Source: Holophagaceae bacterium
GTDB taxonomy: Bacteria > Acidobacteriota > Holophagae > Holophagales > Holophagaceae
DNA length: 64,000 nucleotides
Reading direction: 5' to 3'
NCBI GenBank assembly: GCA_009783055.1
Contig: WRHW01000001.1
Location: 62,001 to 126,000, forward strand
A program made the translations under genes and the position numbers. The notes beneath the pieces were generated by a model. That model was not told where the DNA came from and ran no database searches. It worked only from the letters and a program-made list of their open reading frames with translations. Shown here one piece after another: positions 8,701 to 17,373 of the stretch. How positions within the stretch are numbered: the stretch's first letter is position 1; every line of letters starts with the position of its first letter.

Positions 8701-9053
8701 TCGGATGGTTCGACAACAACCCGGCTAACTTGTGGAGGCAACCTGGCAAAGTTTCGGCAGGATATTATGCAAAGTACCTGCCCCAGTCAGGAGGTAGCCT
8801 AGTGAAGGCGGCCAAGGAGGCATACGGAGAAGGAAATTATCGTTGGGTGGTTGAAGTGCTTGACCACGTTCGTTTGGCCCCCACTGCCTGGGGAGAAGCC
8901 GAATACACTGAAGCACTAGCATTACAGGCTGATGCTTTTGAGCAGATGGCCTACTCCGTAGAGAGCGGTATTTGGAGAAACTACTTCCTTGCAGGGGCCT
9001 GGCGAAACAGAGACGAGGGAGTTCGGAACCGTTTGGATGCAGATGTAAACTAA
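5715..9053 (+). CDS. Tandem-duplicated alkylsulfatase-type metallo-beta-lactamase lipoprotein
   Basis: From ATG 5715, with AAGGGAG six bases upstream, the product has 1112 residues. An in-frame ATG at 5697 is less likely. It begins with a lipoprotein signal whose lipobox LLGC gives Cys25. Two full copies of an alkylsulfatase (SdsA1/BDS1-like) unit follow at an exact spacing of 535 codons. Each has a metallo-beta-lactamase metal site (HSHGDHYGG with His206, His208, Asp210, His211; HSHIDHFGG with His741, His743, Asp745, His746). Each also has HTEAPAS and CLGEL-QHN stretches and a helical region like the SdsA1 dimerisation domain. The SCP2-like C-terminal domain of SdsA1 is absent from both copies. 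Known relatives hydrolyse alkyl sulfates such as SDS; substrate here is inferred. Confidence 0.88.
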   Translation: MLDRKTKCFNTVAIVATILTFLLGCHETTKTNDSLTSKEPTTFTHAINTEYKTTLPFKTDVADLARAERGLIARVAKGATEPLRILKVDGSVVWDMGKYSYIGGNISDTDKFPSTVNPSLWRQAILNTEYGLYEVASSEIDGETRTIYQVRGYDIANMAFVETNNGFIAVDALSYKESATAAVKLFYDYLPQAKQGKYIHTVIYTHSHGDHYGGIQGILESGKTTGTVSIIAPDRFFEEAISENVTVGPAMLRRARWMYGFQLWTIDIPEGRGQVNNGLAIGSGNGTMDLLPPTATIDKDGQIPIDGTIVEFLLAPHTEAPASLAMFFPEYKSICLGELCSQSQHNILTPRGAQVRDAMAWSNALTKIQQQWVDTKVAESAWGMHLWPRWGNAEIAEYVGKHSKMYRSLHDGTVALMNEGNDMLECAELFQFPPEVASEWFNRGYYGATVHNVKAVYQKYLGWFDNNPVNLWRHPGKASADRYAKYLPKAGGNLLKAAQAAYDDGDYRWAVEALDYIRLAPDGWGATDYRSALILQADAFEQMAYSAESGIWRNYYLTGAWRNRLEVGTVATKEPTAFTKSENAKYKNLLPFKTDTADALRVKKGFIARVPKGATEPLRIEKADGSVIWDMSRYSYINGDISDTDNFPDTVNPSLWRQAILNNEYGLFEAVTSEIDGEMRSIYQVRGYDIANMSFIETQNGFIVVDVTTNEESAAMAVELFYDYLPEHKQGKAIHTVIFTHSHIDHFGGIQGVLKSGKTTGTVSIVAPENFFEEAVSENVTVGPAMLRRAGWMYGMQLWAISIPEGRGQVNNGLAIGSGNGTTYLEPPNVIVTKDGRLPFDGTNVDFILAPHTEAPASLVMFFPDYKSICLGELVNQTQHNILTPRGAQVRDTLAWSNALDKMAQQWVNTGLADSAFGSHHWPRWGKEDVAEIIDMQSKLYRSLHDGTVALMNAGYDMLECAELFEFPAEVANKWFNRGYYGATVHNVKAVYQKYIGWFDNNPANLWRQPGKVSAGYYAKYLPQSGGSLVKAAKEAYGEGNYRWVVEVLDHVRLAPTAWGEAEYTEALALQADAFEQMAYSVESGIWRNYFLAGAWRNRDEGVRNRLDADVN
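5826..9020 (+). repeat. Two in-frame 1605-bp gene-internal repeats
   Basis: Unit 1 starts at KEPTTFT (5826) and unit 2 at KEPTAFT (7431), an offset of exactly 1605 bases or 535 codons. Long blocks are nearly identical in protein, for example SENVTVGPAMLRRA, IPEGRGQVNNGLAIGSGNG and FNRGYYGATVHNVKAVYQK. Synonymous positions differ often, so the duplication is not recent or has been retained under selection. Confidence 0.9.
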
Positions 9054-9080
9054 CTTCTAGCAACACTTTCAGGATTGATT

Positions 9081-10652
9081 ATGAAAAAATTTGCAAAGCT
9101 ATTATACACGTACTTTTTTGTGGCCTTTCTGAGTAGCGGTGCCTGCGGTCAGCTAAAATCGCAACATCAGTCCAAGCCTCTTCCGCGCATTGGGATTGCA
9201 GGTATTTCCATTGAGTGCAGTACGTTTTCCCCTGCGGTGACACCGTTGTCAGCTTTTCGCCAGCGGGAAGGCGAGGCTCTCCTCCGGAGCTATCCTTACC
9301 TGGGTGCTGATACAGAGATGGGAAAGGGTGCTATATGGCTCCCCGCAATGCTCTCAACCGCCACTCCTGGGGGTATCGTCACTCGGGAAACTTATGAAAC
9401 ACTGGTCGCTAAAACCTTGGGCTTGATTAAAGCCAACATGCCCTACGATGCATTCTTTTACCATATACACGGGGCAATGAGCGTTGTGGGTTTGGATGAT
9501 CCAGAGGGTGATTTTTTGGAAAGAATACGCGGGATAATAGGCAATGATGCCCTTGTTTCTACGTCAATGGACTTGCATGGTAATGTATCCTTGCGCCTTG
9601 CAGAATATACAGACCTGATTACAACTTTCCGCACTGCACCACACGAGGATGCGGCGGAGACTACCCGCCGAGCAATAACAAATCTTTACAACAGGGTTGT
9701 TACAGGTAAGGGGCGACCAGCATATAAGGCCTGGGTTGCAGTGCCGATATTGCTACCTGGTGAGAGAACCAGTACCAGAGTAGAGCCTGGCAAGTCTCTA
9801 TATGAAATGATTCCTGGCATAGAAGCACTTCCCGGCGTATTAGATGCAGGTATTTGGATTGCTTATGCATGGGCAGACGAGCCTCGCAATCAGGGCGTTG
9901 TGATGGTGGTTGGCGATGATCGTGAGCAGGTGGGCAATTCGGCAAAAAAACTTGCCCAAAAATTTTGGGAAGTCCGACACAAATTTGATTTTGAGGCTCC
10001 CACAAAATCACTTGATGAGTGCATGGATATTGCTATCTCAAGCAACAAAAAGCCATTTTTTATCAGTGATATGGGCGATAACCCAACCGGGGGCGGGGCA
10101 GGAGATGTTACTTGGACGCTGGCCAGAATTTTAAAGCGCCCCGAACTGCAATCGCCTAACGGAAAGACTATGATCTATGCTTCGATACCTGGGCCAGAGA
10201 TGATAGCCGAGGCAAAAAAGGTTGGCGTTGGCGGTCATGCCGAAGCAATGGTGGGTGCTATGGAAGACAGCCGTTTTGAGGGACCAGTTAAATTGTCCGG
10301 CATGGTAATGTATTCCAGCGACCGCGAAGCCGTTATCAAGGTTGGTAGTATTTTAGTCATCGTGACCCAAGGCAGAGGGGCTTACCATTACGAGCGGGGA
10401 ATGACCGCCATTGGGCTTGCGCCTCGCGAGGCAGACATTGTAATGGTTAAGCAAGGCTATCTTGTGCCCGATTGGTATAATATACAGGCCGATTGGCTAA
10501 TGGCTCATACCAGAGGCGGAGTAGATCAAGACCTAGTAAACCTGCCCTACAAACGAGTCGTCAGGCCAATTTATCCACTCGATCCCGATATGCCAGACCC
10601 GGAACTCAATGTCCTATTTATCCCTTCCGCCAAACACAAGTATGGTAGGTAG
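9081..10652 (+). CDS. Secreted M81-family (MlrC-like) metallopeptidase homologue
   Basis: A 523-residue protein starting at ATG 9081, six bases after AGGA; a TTG at 9075 is a weaker alternative. A hydrophobic signal (YTYFFVAFLSSGACGQ) marks it as exported, possibly as a lipoprotein. The mature part matches the MlrC/M81 family: GIAGISIECSTFSP, FFYHIHGAMS, SMDLHGNVS and APHEDAAET, which supply the Asp-x-His and His metal ligands of the MlrC type, then DMGDNPTGGGAGD in the C-terminal domain. MlrC cleaves linearised microcystin products, but most homologues act on unknown small peptides or amides. It follows the tandem sulfatase gene by 27 bases, probably in one operon. Confidence 0.85.
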   Translation: MKKFAKLLYTYFFVAFLSSGACGQLKSQHQSKPLPRIGIAGISIECSTFSPAVTPLSAFRQREGEALLRSYPYLGADTEMGKGAIWLPAMLSTATPGGIVTRETYETLVAKTLGLIKANMPYDAFFYHIHGAMSVVGLDDPEGDFLERIRGIIGNDALVSTSMDLHGNVSLRLAEYTDLITTFRTAPHEDAAETTRRAITNLYNRVVTGKGRPAYKAWVAVPILLPGERTSTRVEPGKSLYEMIPGIEALPGVLDAGIWIAYAWADEPRNQGVVMVVGDDREQVGNSAKKLAQKFWEVRHKFDFEAPTKSLDECMDIAISSNKKPFFISDMGDNPTGGGAGDVTWTLARILKRPELQSPNGKTMIYASIPGPEMIAEAKKVGVGGHAEAMVGAMEDSRFEGPVKLSGMVMYSSDREAVIKVGSILVIVTQGRGAYHYERGMTAIGLAPREADIVMVKQGYLVPDWYNIQADWLMAHTRGGVDQDLVNLPYKRVVRPIYPLDPDMPDPELNVLFIPSAKHKYGR

Positions 10653-10661
10653 GAGATACAG

Positions 10662-10704
10662 TCGTTTAGCCTACTCCAAGCACTGCTTGTCACAAGCTAA
10701 ACGA
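10662..10704. repeat. Nested palindromic hairpin, related to 36243-36281
   Basis: This short spacer lies between two genes that end facing each other. TCGTTTAGC (10662-10670) pairs with GCTAAACGA (10696-10704) as outer arms. An inner CAAGCA-C-TGCTTG palindrome sits at 10677-10689. The core CTCCAAGC..TGCTTGTCACAAG is shared with the spacer copy at 36243-36281, while the outer arms differ there but still pair. No T-run follows either side. Confidence 0.6.
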
Positions 10705-10724
10705 TAATGAACGACCATAGCTCC

Positions 10725-12329
10725 TCAAACTTTGAACTTGCGAATCCGATCTTGTAGGTTGCTGGCCAGGTTAGCCAGTTCAGCCGCAGTGCGGGCTACT
10801 TCCGAAGTGGTTGAGGCCATCTCGTTTGCCGCAGAGGCTACGGCGGCAGATTCACTTACGCTTGCCTCCACCTGCTTGGCCACTTCAATGCCTGCGGTGG
10901 ATTGCTCCTGAGTGGATGCCACAGATTCTCTTGTCTGAAGTGCGAACTGATCTAGGCTTGCCCTTATCTTGTGGAGCAATTCCACCGTAGTGGCCACCAT
11001 ATCGCCGCCCTTTTGGACGGAATTTCTGGCCTCTATATTGTGTTGGGCAATCTCTTTAGCTGATGTGGCACTACGTTCTGCAAGTTTTCTTACTTCTTCG
11101 GCCACAACGGCAAATCCCTTGCCTTGCTCACCTGCCTTGGCGGCCTCAATCGCGGCGTTCAGAGACAGCAAATTGGTCTGGTTGGCTATTTCCTGGATAA
11201 CGCCTATTGCCTGGGCTATCCTACCCGTTGTCTGGGTGATGTCATCCATAGCACCCTTGGTTGCCTCGCCTGCCTCATTGCCTTGCTTCGTGGCATTCAA
11301 AGCAGTTTCCAACTGGGATAGTGAGCTCTGGGCACCTTTGCTAACTTCGTCTATAGATGCGGACAGTTCGCTCATAGCCGCGGCCATCCTCTCCGCACCT
11401 CCCCGTTGCGTATCTGCACTACTAGCTATCTGACCTGTAGTGGTAGACATCTCTTCGGCAGAAGCTGATAGTTGGGTAGAACCACTTGCCACGCCATCAA
11501 TGCCCTGGCTAACATCACTTACCAGACCCCTCAGTTCGTTAAGCATGAGCCCCACAGAGTCGGATATCTTTCCCAACTCGTCGTTGTACTCTGCCGTGGA
11601 CGATACCGTCAGGTCGTGCTGGGTAATGGAACCTATGATCATCGCCAACTTCCCTATATTACTTACAAAGTAATTGGATACGATTGTAGCCACAACTATA
11701 GAAAGGACAACAATCGCCAAGAGGCTAATAATCATCTTCATCGTAGAGGTTCTGACGATGGCCTTTGCATTGTCAATGTCATATAAGCATTCATCCCTAA
11801 CGGCCTCAGCGATTATACCTACCTGTTTGCTGACTTCGGTGGCGGTTGCTATCAGGTCGGGGTTTCTCAAATCAGCCATGGCTTCAGGAATTCTGTCAGC
11901 AACAATGTTGTCAATTACTACATCCACATTCTTAAAATAGTTCACCTGGGCGGCTATGAGAGCTTCCGTGAGTTGCATCTTTTCTTTTGGATGTGATTTT
12001 GTGATTTTGGCAATCTCTAACATGCCACCTGATGCCTTCAGACCAGCGGCCTTCTGTTCGTTAAGAGTCGCTTTTAAGGCTCGGCGACGTTCAGGGTTGG
12101 ACTCGGTGAGGGCAGTTCTAAGTGACAGTCTAACCTCATTAAGTTTAATCTCAACGCCACCAGCCAGTGTCTGTAACATAACGCCTTCGTCATACAACAC
12201 TTGAGCGGCACCACCCAGTTTCCGAAGAGAACTCATTCCCTCCAGTCCGATAATTAGTGCTAAGCAGATTACAGTTACAAAGGCAATCGCCAGCTTAGTC
12301 CTGATTTTGAGGTTGTAGAACCAACTCAT
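10725..12329 (-). CDS. Methyl-accepting chemotaxis protein
   Basis: A 534-residue membrane chemoreceptor. A first transmembrane helix near residues 12-28 is followed by a helical sensing domain of about 165 residues. A second helix comes at about 195-218, then a HAMP linker and a long cytoplasmic coiled coil. The signalling tip [20 protein letters not shown] and the following [20 protein letters not shown] are diagnostic; this tip contacts CheA and CheW. The protein ends without an NWETF-like CheR docking peptide. The ligand is not evident. A GAGAAGGA ribosome-binding site lies just before the start. No other chemotaxis gene is adjacent. Confidence 0.93.
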   Translation of the reverse strand: MSWFYNLKIRTKLAIAFVTVICLALIIGLEGMSSLRKLGGAAQVLYDEGVMLQTLAGGVEIKLNEVRLSLRTALTESNPERRRALKATLNEQKAAGLKASGGMLEIAKITKSHPKEKMQLTEALIAAQVNYFKNVDVVIDNIVADRIPEAMADLRNPDLIATATEVSKQVGIIAEAVRDECLYDIDNAKAIVRTSTMKMIISLLAIVVLSIVVATIVSNYFVSNIGKLAMIIGSITQHDLTVSSTAEYNDELGKISDSVGLMLNELRGLVSDVSQGIDGVASGSTQLSASAEEMSTTTGQIASSADTQRGGAERMAAAMSELSASIDEVSKGAQSSLSQLETALNATKQGNEAGEATKGAMDDITQTTGRIAQAIGVIQEIANQTNLLSLNAAIEAAKAGEQGKGFAVVAEEVRKLAERSATSAKEIAQHNIEARNSVQKGGDMVATTVELLHKIRASLDQFALQTRESVASTQEQSTAGIEVAKQVEASVSESAAVASAANEMASTTSEVARTAAELANLASNLQDRIRKFKV

Positions 12330-12436
12330 TTCCTTCTCCTTAAATTACATTGTAGTACCAGTCAACAATCTGACTGTAATAACTGTATATATAATTGAAC
12401 TCAAAGTCAAAATCTACCATTGATACTGTACAGCCA

Positions 12437-12461
12437 CTTGCAAAATCTATGATTTTGCAAG
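12437..12461. repeat. Perfect 11-bp inverted repeat, partner of 60324-60348
   Basis: CTTGCAAAATC (12437-12447) and GATTTTGCAAG (12451-12461) are perfectly complementary around a TAT loop. An almost identical hairpin with a compensating base-pair change lies at 60324-60348. The 12330-12772 spacer, upstream of both the chemoreceptor and rodA, otherwise contains only the doubtful reading frame at 12447-12743. Confidence 0.65.
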
Positions 12462-12743
12462 TCCCGTGAGTGATACAGAGAGGTTTTTGATTATGAGGGT
12501 GACTGCATCAATAAACCCCAAAGCGATAAAAATGCTGGTCATAGCGGAGATGGTTGGCGTGACTGCCTCGTGTATCCGAGCATTTCCAAGAAGTAGACTA
12601 TGCCTTTCAAAAATTAGGGCGCAGTCATCAACCATTTTGCTGTAATCTATGGGGACAGGGAAGCTCCCAAGAACCTGTAAGGCTTTGGTGCATTCGCCAA
12701 AAAACTTGCACGCTATTGGATTGTTCCTTGAGAAACCCATCAT
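12447..12743 (-). CDS. Doubtful 98-residue hydrophobic-tailed ORF
   Basis: A 98-codon frame between the chemoreceptor and rodA, read on the minus strand. The first half is mixed and contains two Cys; the second half is a hydrophobic helix-like stretch (AMTSIFIALGFIDAVTLII). No ribosome-binding site precedes the ATG, and the last codons fall in the inverted repeat at 12437-12461. It also overlaps the upstream region of rodA. I do not recognise it; it may be a small real protein, a remnant or chance. Confidence 0.2.
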   Translation of the reverse strand: MMGFSRNNPIACKFFGECTKALQVLGSFPVPIDYSKMVDDCALIFERHSLLLGNARIHEAVTPTISAMTSIFIALGFIDAVTLIIKNLSVSLTGLAKS

Positions 12744-12772
12744 TACACATAATTTGTTTCAGGGCTACGAAA

Positions 12773-13873
12773 GTGAAAGAGCGCATCCAGCGATTGGACT
12801 ATTCCTTACTTTTCCCAATGCTTTTGCTCATGGGACTTGGTCTACTCACTTTATACTCAGCAGGTAAAAATTTAAACTCTAATTTTTGGATTAAACAGTT
12901 TGTGTTCTTTTGCATGAGCCTTAGCCTGATGACAATTATTGCGAGTCGCTCTCCGATGCAGTTTTTTCAAAAAAGCCTGTCTCTATATTCAATTGGCATT
13001 TTCCTGTTACTACTAGTTGCCTTTACTCCACTGGGCTTAAAACTTGGAGCCGGGGAAGGCGCAAGGAGGTGGCTAGGCGTTGGTAGCTATAGTTTCCAGC
13101 CAAGCGAACTTGTTAAATGGATCACATTGCTTTTCGTTGCCGATTTTTTAGGCCGGCGCACCTCAGACCAGATAGGATTGCCAGAAATCTTGGTTGTTAT
13201 TTCCGCAGTAATTTTGCCTGCGGCTATTGTCGCCAAACAGCCAGACCTAGGAATGGCAATATCATTTATGCCCATCCTAATATTAATACCCATTATTAAA
13301 GGTCTTAACTGGAAGTGGGTATTGGCATCAATCCTAGCAATTGGCATGGTGGGGACAGTTGCATGGAAAACAAACTTGATCGCCTACCACCAAAAGCAAC
13401 GCATTATTAATTGGCTAAATCCAACTTCTGACCTAAAGGGCAAAAACTATCAGACAAATCAGGCAAAAATAGCAATCGGGGCTGGAAATGTATTTGGGCA
13501 GGGATTAACTGGAGGTACACAGACCCAATTGAATTATTTGCCCATAAAAACTACCGATTTCATTTTCGCCGTATGGTCTGAGGAGCGTGGATTCTTTGGT
13601 GTATTGCTGGCTTTGGGATTATTCGGTCTTTTTTTAAGCAGGATATTAGCGGTGTCCCGAAATGCAAAAACACTTACAGAGAGCTATTTTTGCACAGGTG
13701 CGGCGGCTCTGCTCGGACTAAACATTTTTGTCAATATCGCCATGGCCATAGGAAGTCTGCCAAACAAGGGGATAGTTCTGCCATTCTTTAGTTATGGGGG
13801 CAGTAGCGTAATCAGTTATTTCCTAGGTATTGCAATCGTTATGGGAGTAGCCCATAGAGCAAAAATTCTTTAG
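12773..13873 (+). CDS. rodA: RodA, SEDS-family peptidoglycan polymerase
   Basis: A GTG at 12773, preceded by AGGG eight bases upstream, gives a 366-residue polytopic membrane protein of RodA length. It starts RIQRLDYSLLFPMLLLMGLG and has about ten hydrophobic segments. SEDS landmarks include GARRWLGVGSYSFQPSELVK, KQPDLGMA, GQGLTGGTQTQLNYLP and FIFAVWSEERGF, with FFSYGGSSVISYF near the end. RodA polymerises lipid II glycan strands with a class B penicillin-binding protein during side-wall growth. No mreBCD or pbp2 gene is adjacent. The next gene starts 9 bases after the stop. Confidence 0.92.
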   Translation: MKERIQRLDYSLLFPMLLLMGLGLLTLYSAGKNLNSNFWIKQFVFFCMSLSLMTIIASRSPMQFFQKSLSLYSIGIFLLLLVAFTPLGLKLGAGEGARRWLGVGSYSFQPSELVKWITLLFVADFLGRRTSDQIGLPEILVVISAVILPAAIVAKQPDLGMAISFMPILILIPIIKGLNWKWVLASILAIGMVGTVAWKTNLIAYHQKQRIINWLNPTSDLKGKNYQTNQAKIAIGAGNVFGQGLTGGTQTQLNYLPIKTTDFIFAVWSEERGFFGVLLALGLFGLFLSRILAVSRNAKTLTESYFCTGAAALLGLNIFVNIAMAIGSLPNKGIVLPFFSYGGSSVISYFLGIAIVMGVAHRAKIL

Positions 13874-13882
13874 GGAGGGTTT

Positions 13883-16222
13883 ATGAAGCTAAGTATATTT
13901 ATTCCAGTGATTTTGGTACTGACTATCTTCCAGCCCATGTTTTGCCAATCTGCTTTTGAATTCAACCTCAATAGGGTACATGCCAACAGGATAATTTTAT
14001 TGGGAGAATGGGCTTCGCAGGCCAGAAGCAAATGGAAACAAGTCGTGGACTCAGAAGAAATAAATGACTACGGATTTGTTTTGCTCAATCGTGCAAGCTT
14101 CCAATATAAAACGTATGGGACAACCGCTGTATTTGCTCTCAGCGAAAAAAGTATAGAACCCTTTGAGAAATGGGTACACGGCTTGTACAACCTGGATGCA
14201 AAAACTAAATGGCTTGCGCTAGGTATGGATGGCCAACTGATTACCTCTGGTATTCAAATTCCTGGCTCCAAAGAATTTGAACAACTATTGAAGAAAATGG
14301 GTTATCGAACCCCGTTACAAACAGTCAGAGCGTTCCTGAGAGAAAACCCAGACCACATTGATGCCAAGACAGATTTGCTAAAGGAAGTCCGTCGCAGAGC
14401 CATGTTGAATGAACCGCTAACCTTTGATGAAGACCTAGACGTAGGGCAAGACCTTAGAAAATGGGGAGTCCTTGCTACAGAAACCAATAACGTTTTTCAA
14501 GGCTCATGGCTGGGTATTGAGATTCAATTTTTCAAACCAGAAGAAGATCAACCTGAGCGATACAGCCCTTTAATGCGCGAAGTTTTCCGAAGGAATATTG
14601 GCAAGGTTGAATCTGCCATTAGACAACAGCCCACAAACACAACTCTGTGGAATATCTGGGCATGGATGGCTAGAAGTATACCTGACCATAAATGGGATGC
14701 TTTTATTGATTCAGTTGGAGTATTTACTCCCTTTAGGAGTGCTTACTGTCCTTCTGAGGAAGTATGCGTTTGGCTTGCTTCTGAGGCACGCCTTAAGAAA
14801 GATTGGGAATCTGTAATAAAATTTGCTAGCCAGGCAAAAAGATTTGTAGTGCGCCATAACAACGAACGTTTTGTGCATTGGAGTCCCGGCGGCGGTACAG
14901 CAACCAGCGTCAATTATGTTCCAATAGAAGGCTATCCCGGTAGCTCTGCCTACGCTCCACACCTGGAGGCTCTGTTGATGCTCGGCAGAATTGATGATGC
15001 CAATGATCTTTTTGATGAAATGATTCGTCTGCAGGATGATTTCGATTTAGGCGAATTCATATCAAATTCCACCAACGTGAAACATGCAGTCAGTGCGGCT
15101 CGAATAGCAGGTATGGAAGAAATAGCAAAAATTTGGGAGAAGGGCATGCAGGTTAATAAGGTTCCCTATATTAGTACCGGTTTTTATTCTGGTGAGCCTA
15201 TCTTTGTATTAATGGGGAATTACAACGGCAATTACCATAAAGAATTCGAGGAATTGGTTGCATTGCTAGAAGCAAATATAGTGGTTTACGCTGGGCCTTC
15301 AGAAAAGAACCTCGCCACGCTTGGATGGAAAAGAGATGATGTGGAGCTATGGGCACTCATTGGAGCGGACGGCAGGCTTTTGCATCAGGATAAAGTAATA
15401 CCCGATGTAAGCACCATGAGAAGCATCCTGGCACACCACAAGGTCGAAGCCCCCTATAACTTTGGCAGTTCGTATATTGCTAAACATGGCAACACTCCCG
15501 GAATCGACTTTTATTTGATTGGCAACAACCTGCGTCAATTGTCGAGACAATCATCATCTAAGGAGGTGGTTGAAGATCTCCTTGAAGATACTGCCAGGCT
15601 GTTTAGAAGAATAATGCGGGATAATCAAGACACTTTGGCAACCCCTCATTCTGCGCCAACTGCCTGGGGAACATTAAAGCACTCCTCTTTGCAGGCCTTA
15701 TCCAAATCATATCTGATGGCTATCGAATCATTGCTGGCAAGAAAGCCATCCTCCCTGAACCTCTGGTATCAATGGCTTTTTTGGGCAGAAATTGAAGATG
15801 AAAGTCCCTCAATGGAACCCCTTTTGGATCAGATAAAATTAAGCCCACTCTCTGGGTATGAAACCATACCGCCACCTAACGCCACGTCCCGCTACTATAA
15901 TTATTGCAAAAAAACTGGCAACTGGCACCGAGTGATCGAAATGCTAAAGAGGGCATGGGAAAGGGATTTCCATGAATTCCTCTACCCTGAAGACCTTGAT
16001 ACATTGAGGAAGAGGTACCTCCCTACCGTTGGAGACAGAACGGGTATCCTTTTGATTGATGCCTATCTCAATGGCGAAAAGCCTGACGAAGCTAATAAAA
16101 TTTTTAACACTTGGATGGATTCCGGGGGGACATTTAAGGATATTTCAAAAATAGTTGCATTGGCACGAGAAAAAGACTATGAGTGGCTTGCAAGGGAGTG
16201 GGAGGAAAGGATCAGCCGCTAG
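13883..16222 (+). CDS. Exported two-module protein of unknown function
   Basis: A 779-residue exported protein; GGGAGG sits just before the ATG and a signal peptide ends around FCQS (residues 20-22). It seems built of two similar halves. Each has a domain ending in a strand-turn pattern like KWLALGMDGQLITSG (about residue 107) or ELWALIGADGRLLHQ (about 484). Each is followed by a helical region; the first has TVRAFLRENPDHIDAK. The strand-turn pattern is reminiscent of the thioredoxin-fold C-terminus, but I see no CxxC, and this is speculative. The same architecture recurs in the genes at 19313-20521 and 20491-21771, so these are paralogues. It follows rodA closely; function unknown. Confidence 0.8.
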   Translation: MKLSIFIPVILVLTIFQPMFCQSAFEFNLNRVHANRIILLGEWASQARSKWKQVVDSEEINDYGFVLLNRASFQYKTYGTTAVFALSEKSIEPFEKWVHGLYNLDAKTKWLALGMDGQLITSGIQIPGSKEFEQLLKKMGYRTPLQTVRAFLRENPDHIDAKTDLLKEVRRRAMLNEPLTFDEDLDVGQDLRKWGVLATETNNVFQGSWLGIEIQFFKPEEDQPERYSPLMREVFRRNIGKVESAIRQQPTNTTLWNIWAWMARSIPDHKWDAFIDSVGVFTPFRSAYCPSEEVCVWLASEARLKKDWESVIKFASQAKRFVVRHNNERFVHWSPGGGTATSVNYVPIEGYPGSSAYAPHLEALLMLGRIDDANDLFDEMIRLQDDFDLGEFISNSTNVKHAVSAARIAGMEEIAKIWEKGMQVNKVPYISTGFYSGEPIFVLMGNYNGNYHKEFEELVALLEANIVVYAGPSEKNLATLGWKRDDVELWALIGADGRLLHQDKVIPDVSTMRSILAHHKVEAPYNFGSSYIAKHGNTPGIDFYLIGNNLRQLSRQSSSKEVVEDLLEDTARLFRRIMRDNQDTLATPHSAPTAWGTLKHSSLQALSKSYLMAIESLLARKPSSLNLWYQWLFWAEIEDESPSMEPLLDQIKLSPLSGYETIPPPNATSRYYNYCKKTGNWHRVIEMLKRAWERDFHEFLYPEDLDTLRKRYLPTVGDRTGILLIDAYLNGEKPDEANKIFNTWMDSGGTFKDISKIVALAREKDYEWLAREWEERISR

Positions 16223-16308
16223 TAGCAGGTTGCGGTTTCGGCACTCCTGAAAGGCGGCTGGTCTTTAAGTCATCATTCTTGTTGAATTCCACTCTTAAAT
16301 TTGCCACA

Positions 16309-17022
16309 TTATCCACTATATAGCCTTCCCACCAGTGCTGGCAGTGCTGTTTCGGTGCGGAGAATTCTAGAGCCAAGGCTAACAGTCAGAAAGCCTATTT
16401 TTTCTAATGCGCTTATCTCATCAGGAATAAAACCGCCTTCTGGTCCAAGCACAAGTGTGCAAGGCTCTTGCAGATCGGTAGGGCATGGCTTGATAGCATT
16501 TGGGTGTGCGACAAGGCAAATGCTCTGGGAGACAAGTCTTGGTAATTGATTCTGCAAAAATGGAGTAAAAAATCTAGCCAATTGCAAGTCTGGCAATACT
16601 GTATCACTCGCCTGCTCTAAGCCCAAGATACGCTGGTGCAGTAAGTTCGCCTCATCTAGGCGTGGGCTTTTCCAGTATGACTTTTCTACCTTCCAAGCAT
16701 TGAATAGCACTATCCTAGCCACACCAAGGCTGGTAGCAGAGGCTATAACTCGATTAAGCACTTTTGGCCTAGGAAGTGCGACTATCAAGGTTAAGGGCAA
16801 TTTATGGGGTGGCGGTTGGTCGAGGACCACCTCCATTTCAATTTCATGTTCGTCCGAATCAGTAATAATTCCATGCCCCATCATTTCGTTAAGAAGCCCA
16901 ACCCTCAGGGTATCGCCAACCTTTGCGCGATAAATATTCCTTATGTGTTCTAACCTGCGCCCAGTCAGTCGCACTTGACAGTCTGAAATGAAGTCATCTT
17001 GAAATAATATGACTAGGTTCAT
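16309..17022 (-). CDS. rsmE: 16S rRNA m3U1498 methyltransferase RsmE
   Basis: From ATG 17022 the protein has 237 residues, normal for RsmE; a GTG 16 codons upstream (17070) is possible. The N-terminal PUA-like part contains HIRNIYRAKVGDTLRVG. The C-terminal SPOUT domain has the knot motifs LVLGPEGGFIPDE and SLGSRILRTETALPAL, which bind S-adenosylmethionine. The enzyme methylates N3 of U1498 in 16S rRNA of the assembled small subunit. It is convergent with the exported protein ending at 16222 and divergent from the small gene at 17191. A PrmA gene, often adjacent elsewhere, is not seen. Confidence 0.9.
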   Translation of the reverse strand: MNLVILFQDDFISDCQVRLTGRRLEHIRNIYRAKVGDTLRVGLLNEMMGHGIITDSDEHEIEMEVVLDQPPPHKLPLTLIVALPRPKVLNRVIASATSLGVARIVLFNAWKVEKSYWKSPRLDEANLLHQRILGLEQASDTVLPDLQLARFFTPFLQNQLPRLVSQSICLVAHPNAIKPCPTDLQEPCTLVLGPEGGFIPDEISALEKIGFLTVSLGSRILRTETALPALVGRLYSG

Positions 17023-17190
17023 CGACCGTACCACATATACATCCCCAATATTTGAATATAGCAGTTTCACTATTAGTAACCCCTCAAAGTCACAGAAGAG
17101 TTCAAATTGTAAAAAAATTGTAATTTTTTACGAAATACTTGCGAAAAAGCAAAAAATAAGCGAAAATAAAATTTATTGTTCGGAGGTATT

Positions 17191-17373
17191 ATGCACTCTT
17201 ATGGCTTCAAGCTCCCGGATTTCTTCTTAGAATACGGCCCGATAGTTGCCCAAAACATAGAGGTAGCCAAGAAGATAATCAGAAAAAACTTGGGTATAAA
17301 AAGGCTACCTCACGGTTTCTGTATTTGGGATTTGTCCGAAAGGCCACTTATGCGATGGCGAGTGAGCACGTAG
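17191..17373 (+). CDS. Orphan 60-residue protein with strong ribosome-binding site
   Basis: A GGAGG at 17182-17186, five bases from ATG 17191, makes this short frame likely to be translated. The 60-residue product is basic and mixed, with no signal peptide or membrane segment; notable parts are LPDFFLEYGP, AKKIIRKNLGIKRLP and CIWDLSERPLMRW. I do not recognise the family. Upstream is an AT-rich stretch with a near-perfect palindrome at 17109-17131 and A-rich repeats, which could hold its promoter. The following 200 bases before the IspH fusion contain only the dispersed repeat at 17499-17540. Confidence 0.55.
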   Translation: MHSYGFKLPDFFLEYGPIVAQNIEVAKKIIRKNLGIKRLPHGFCIWDLSERPLMRWRVST

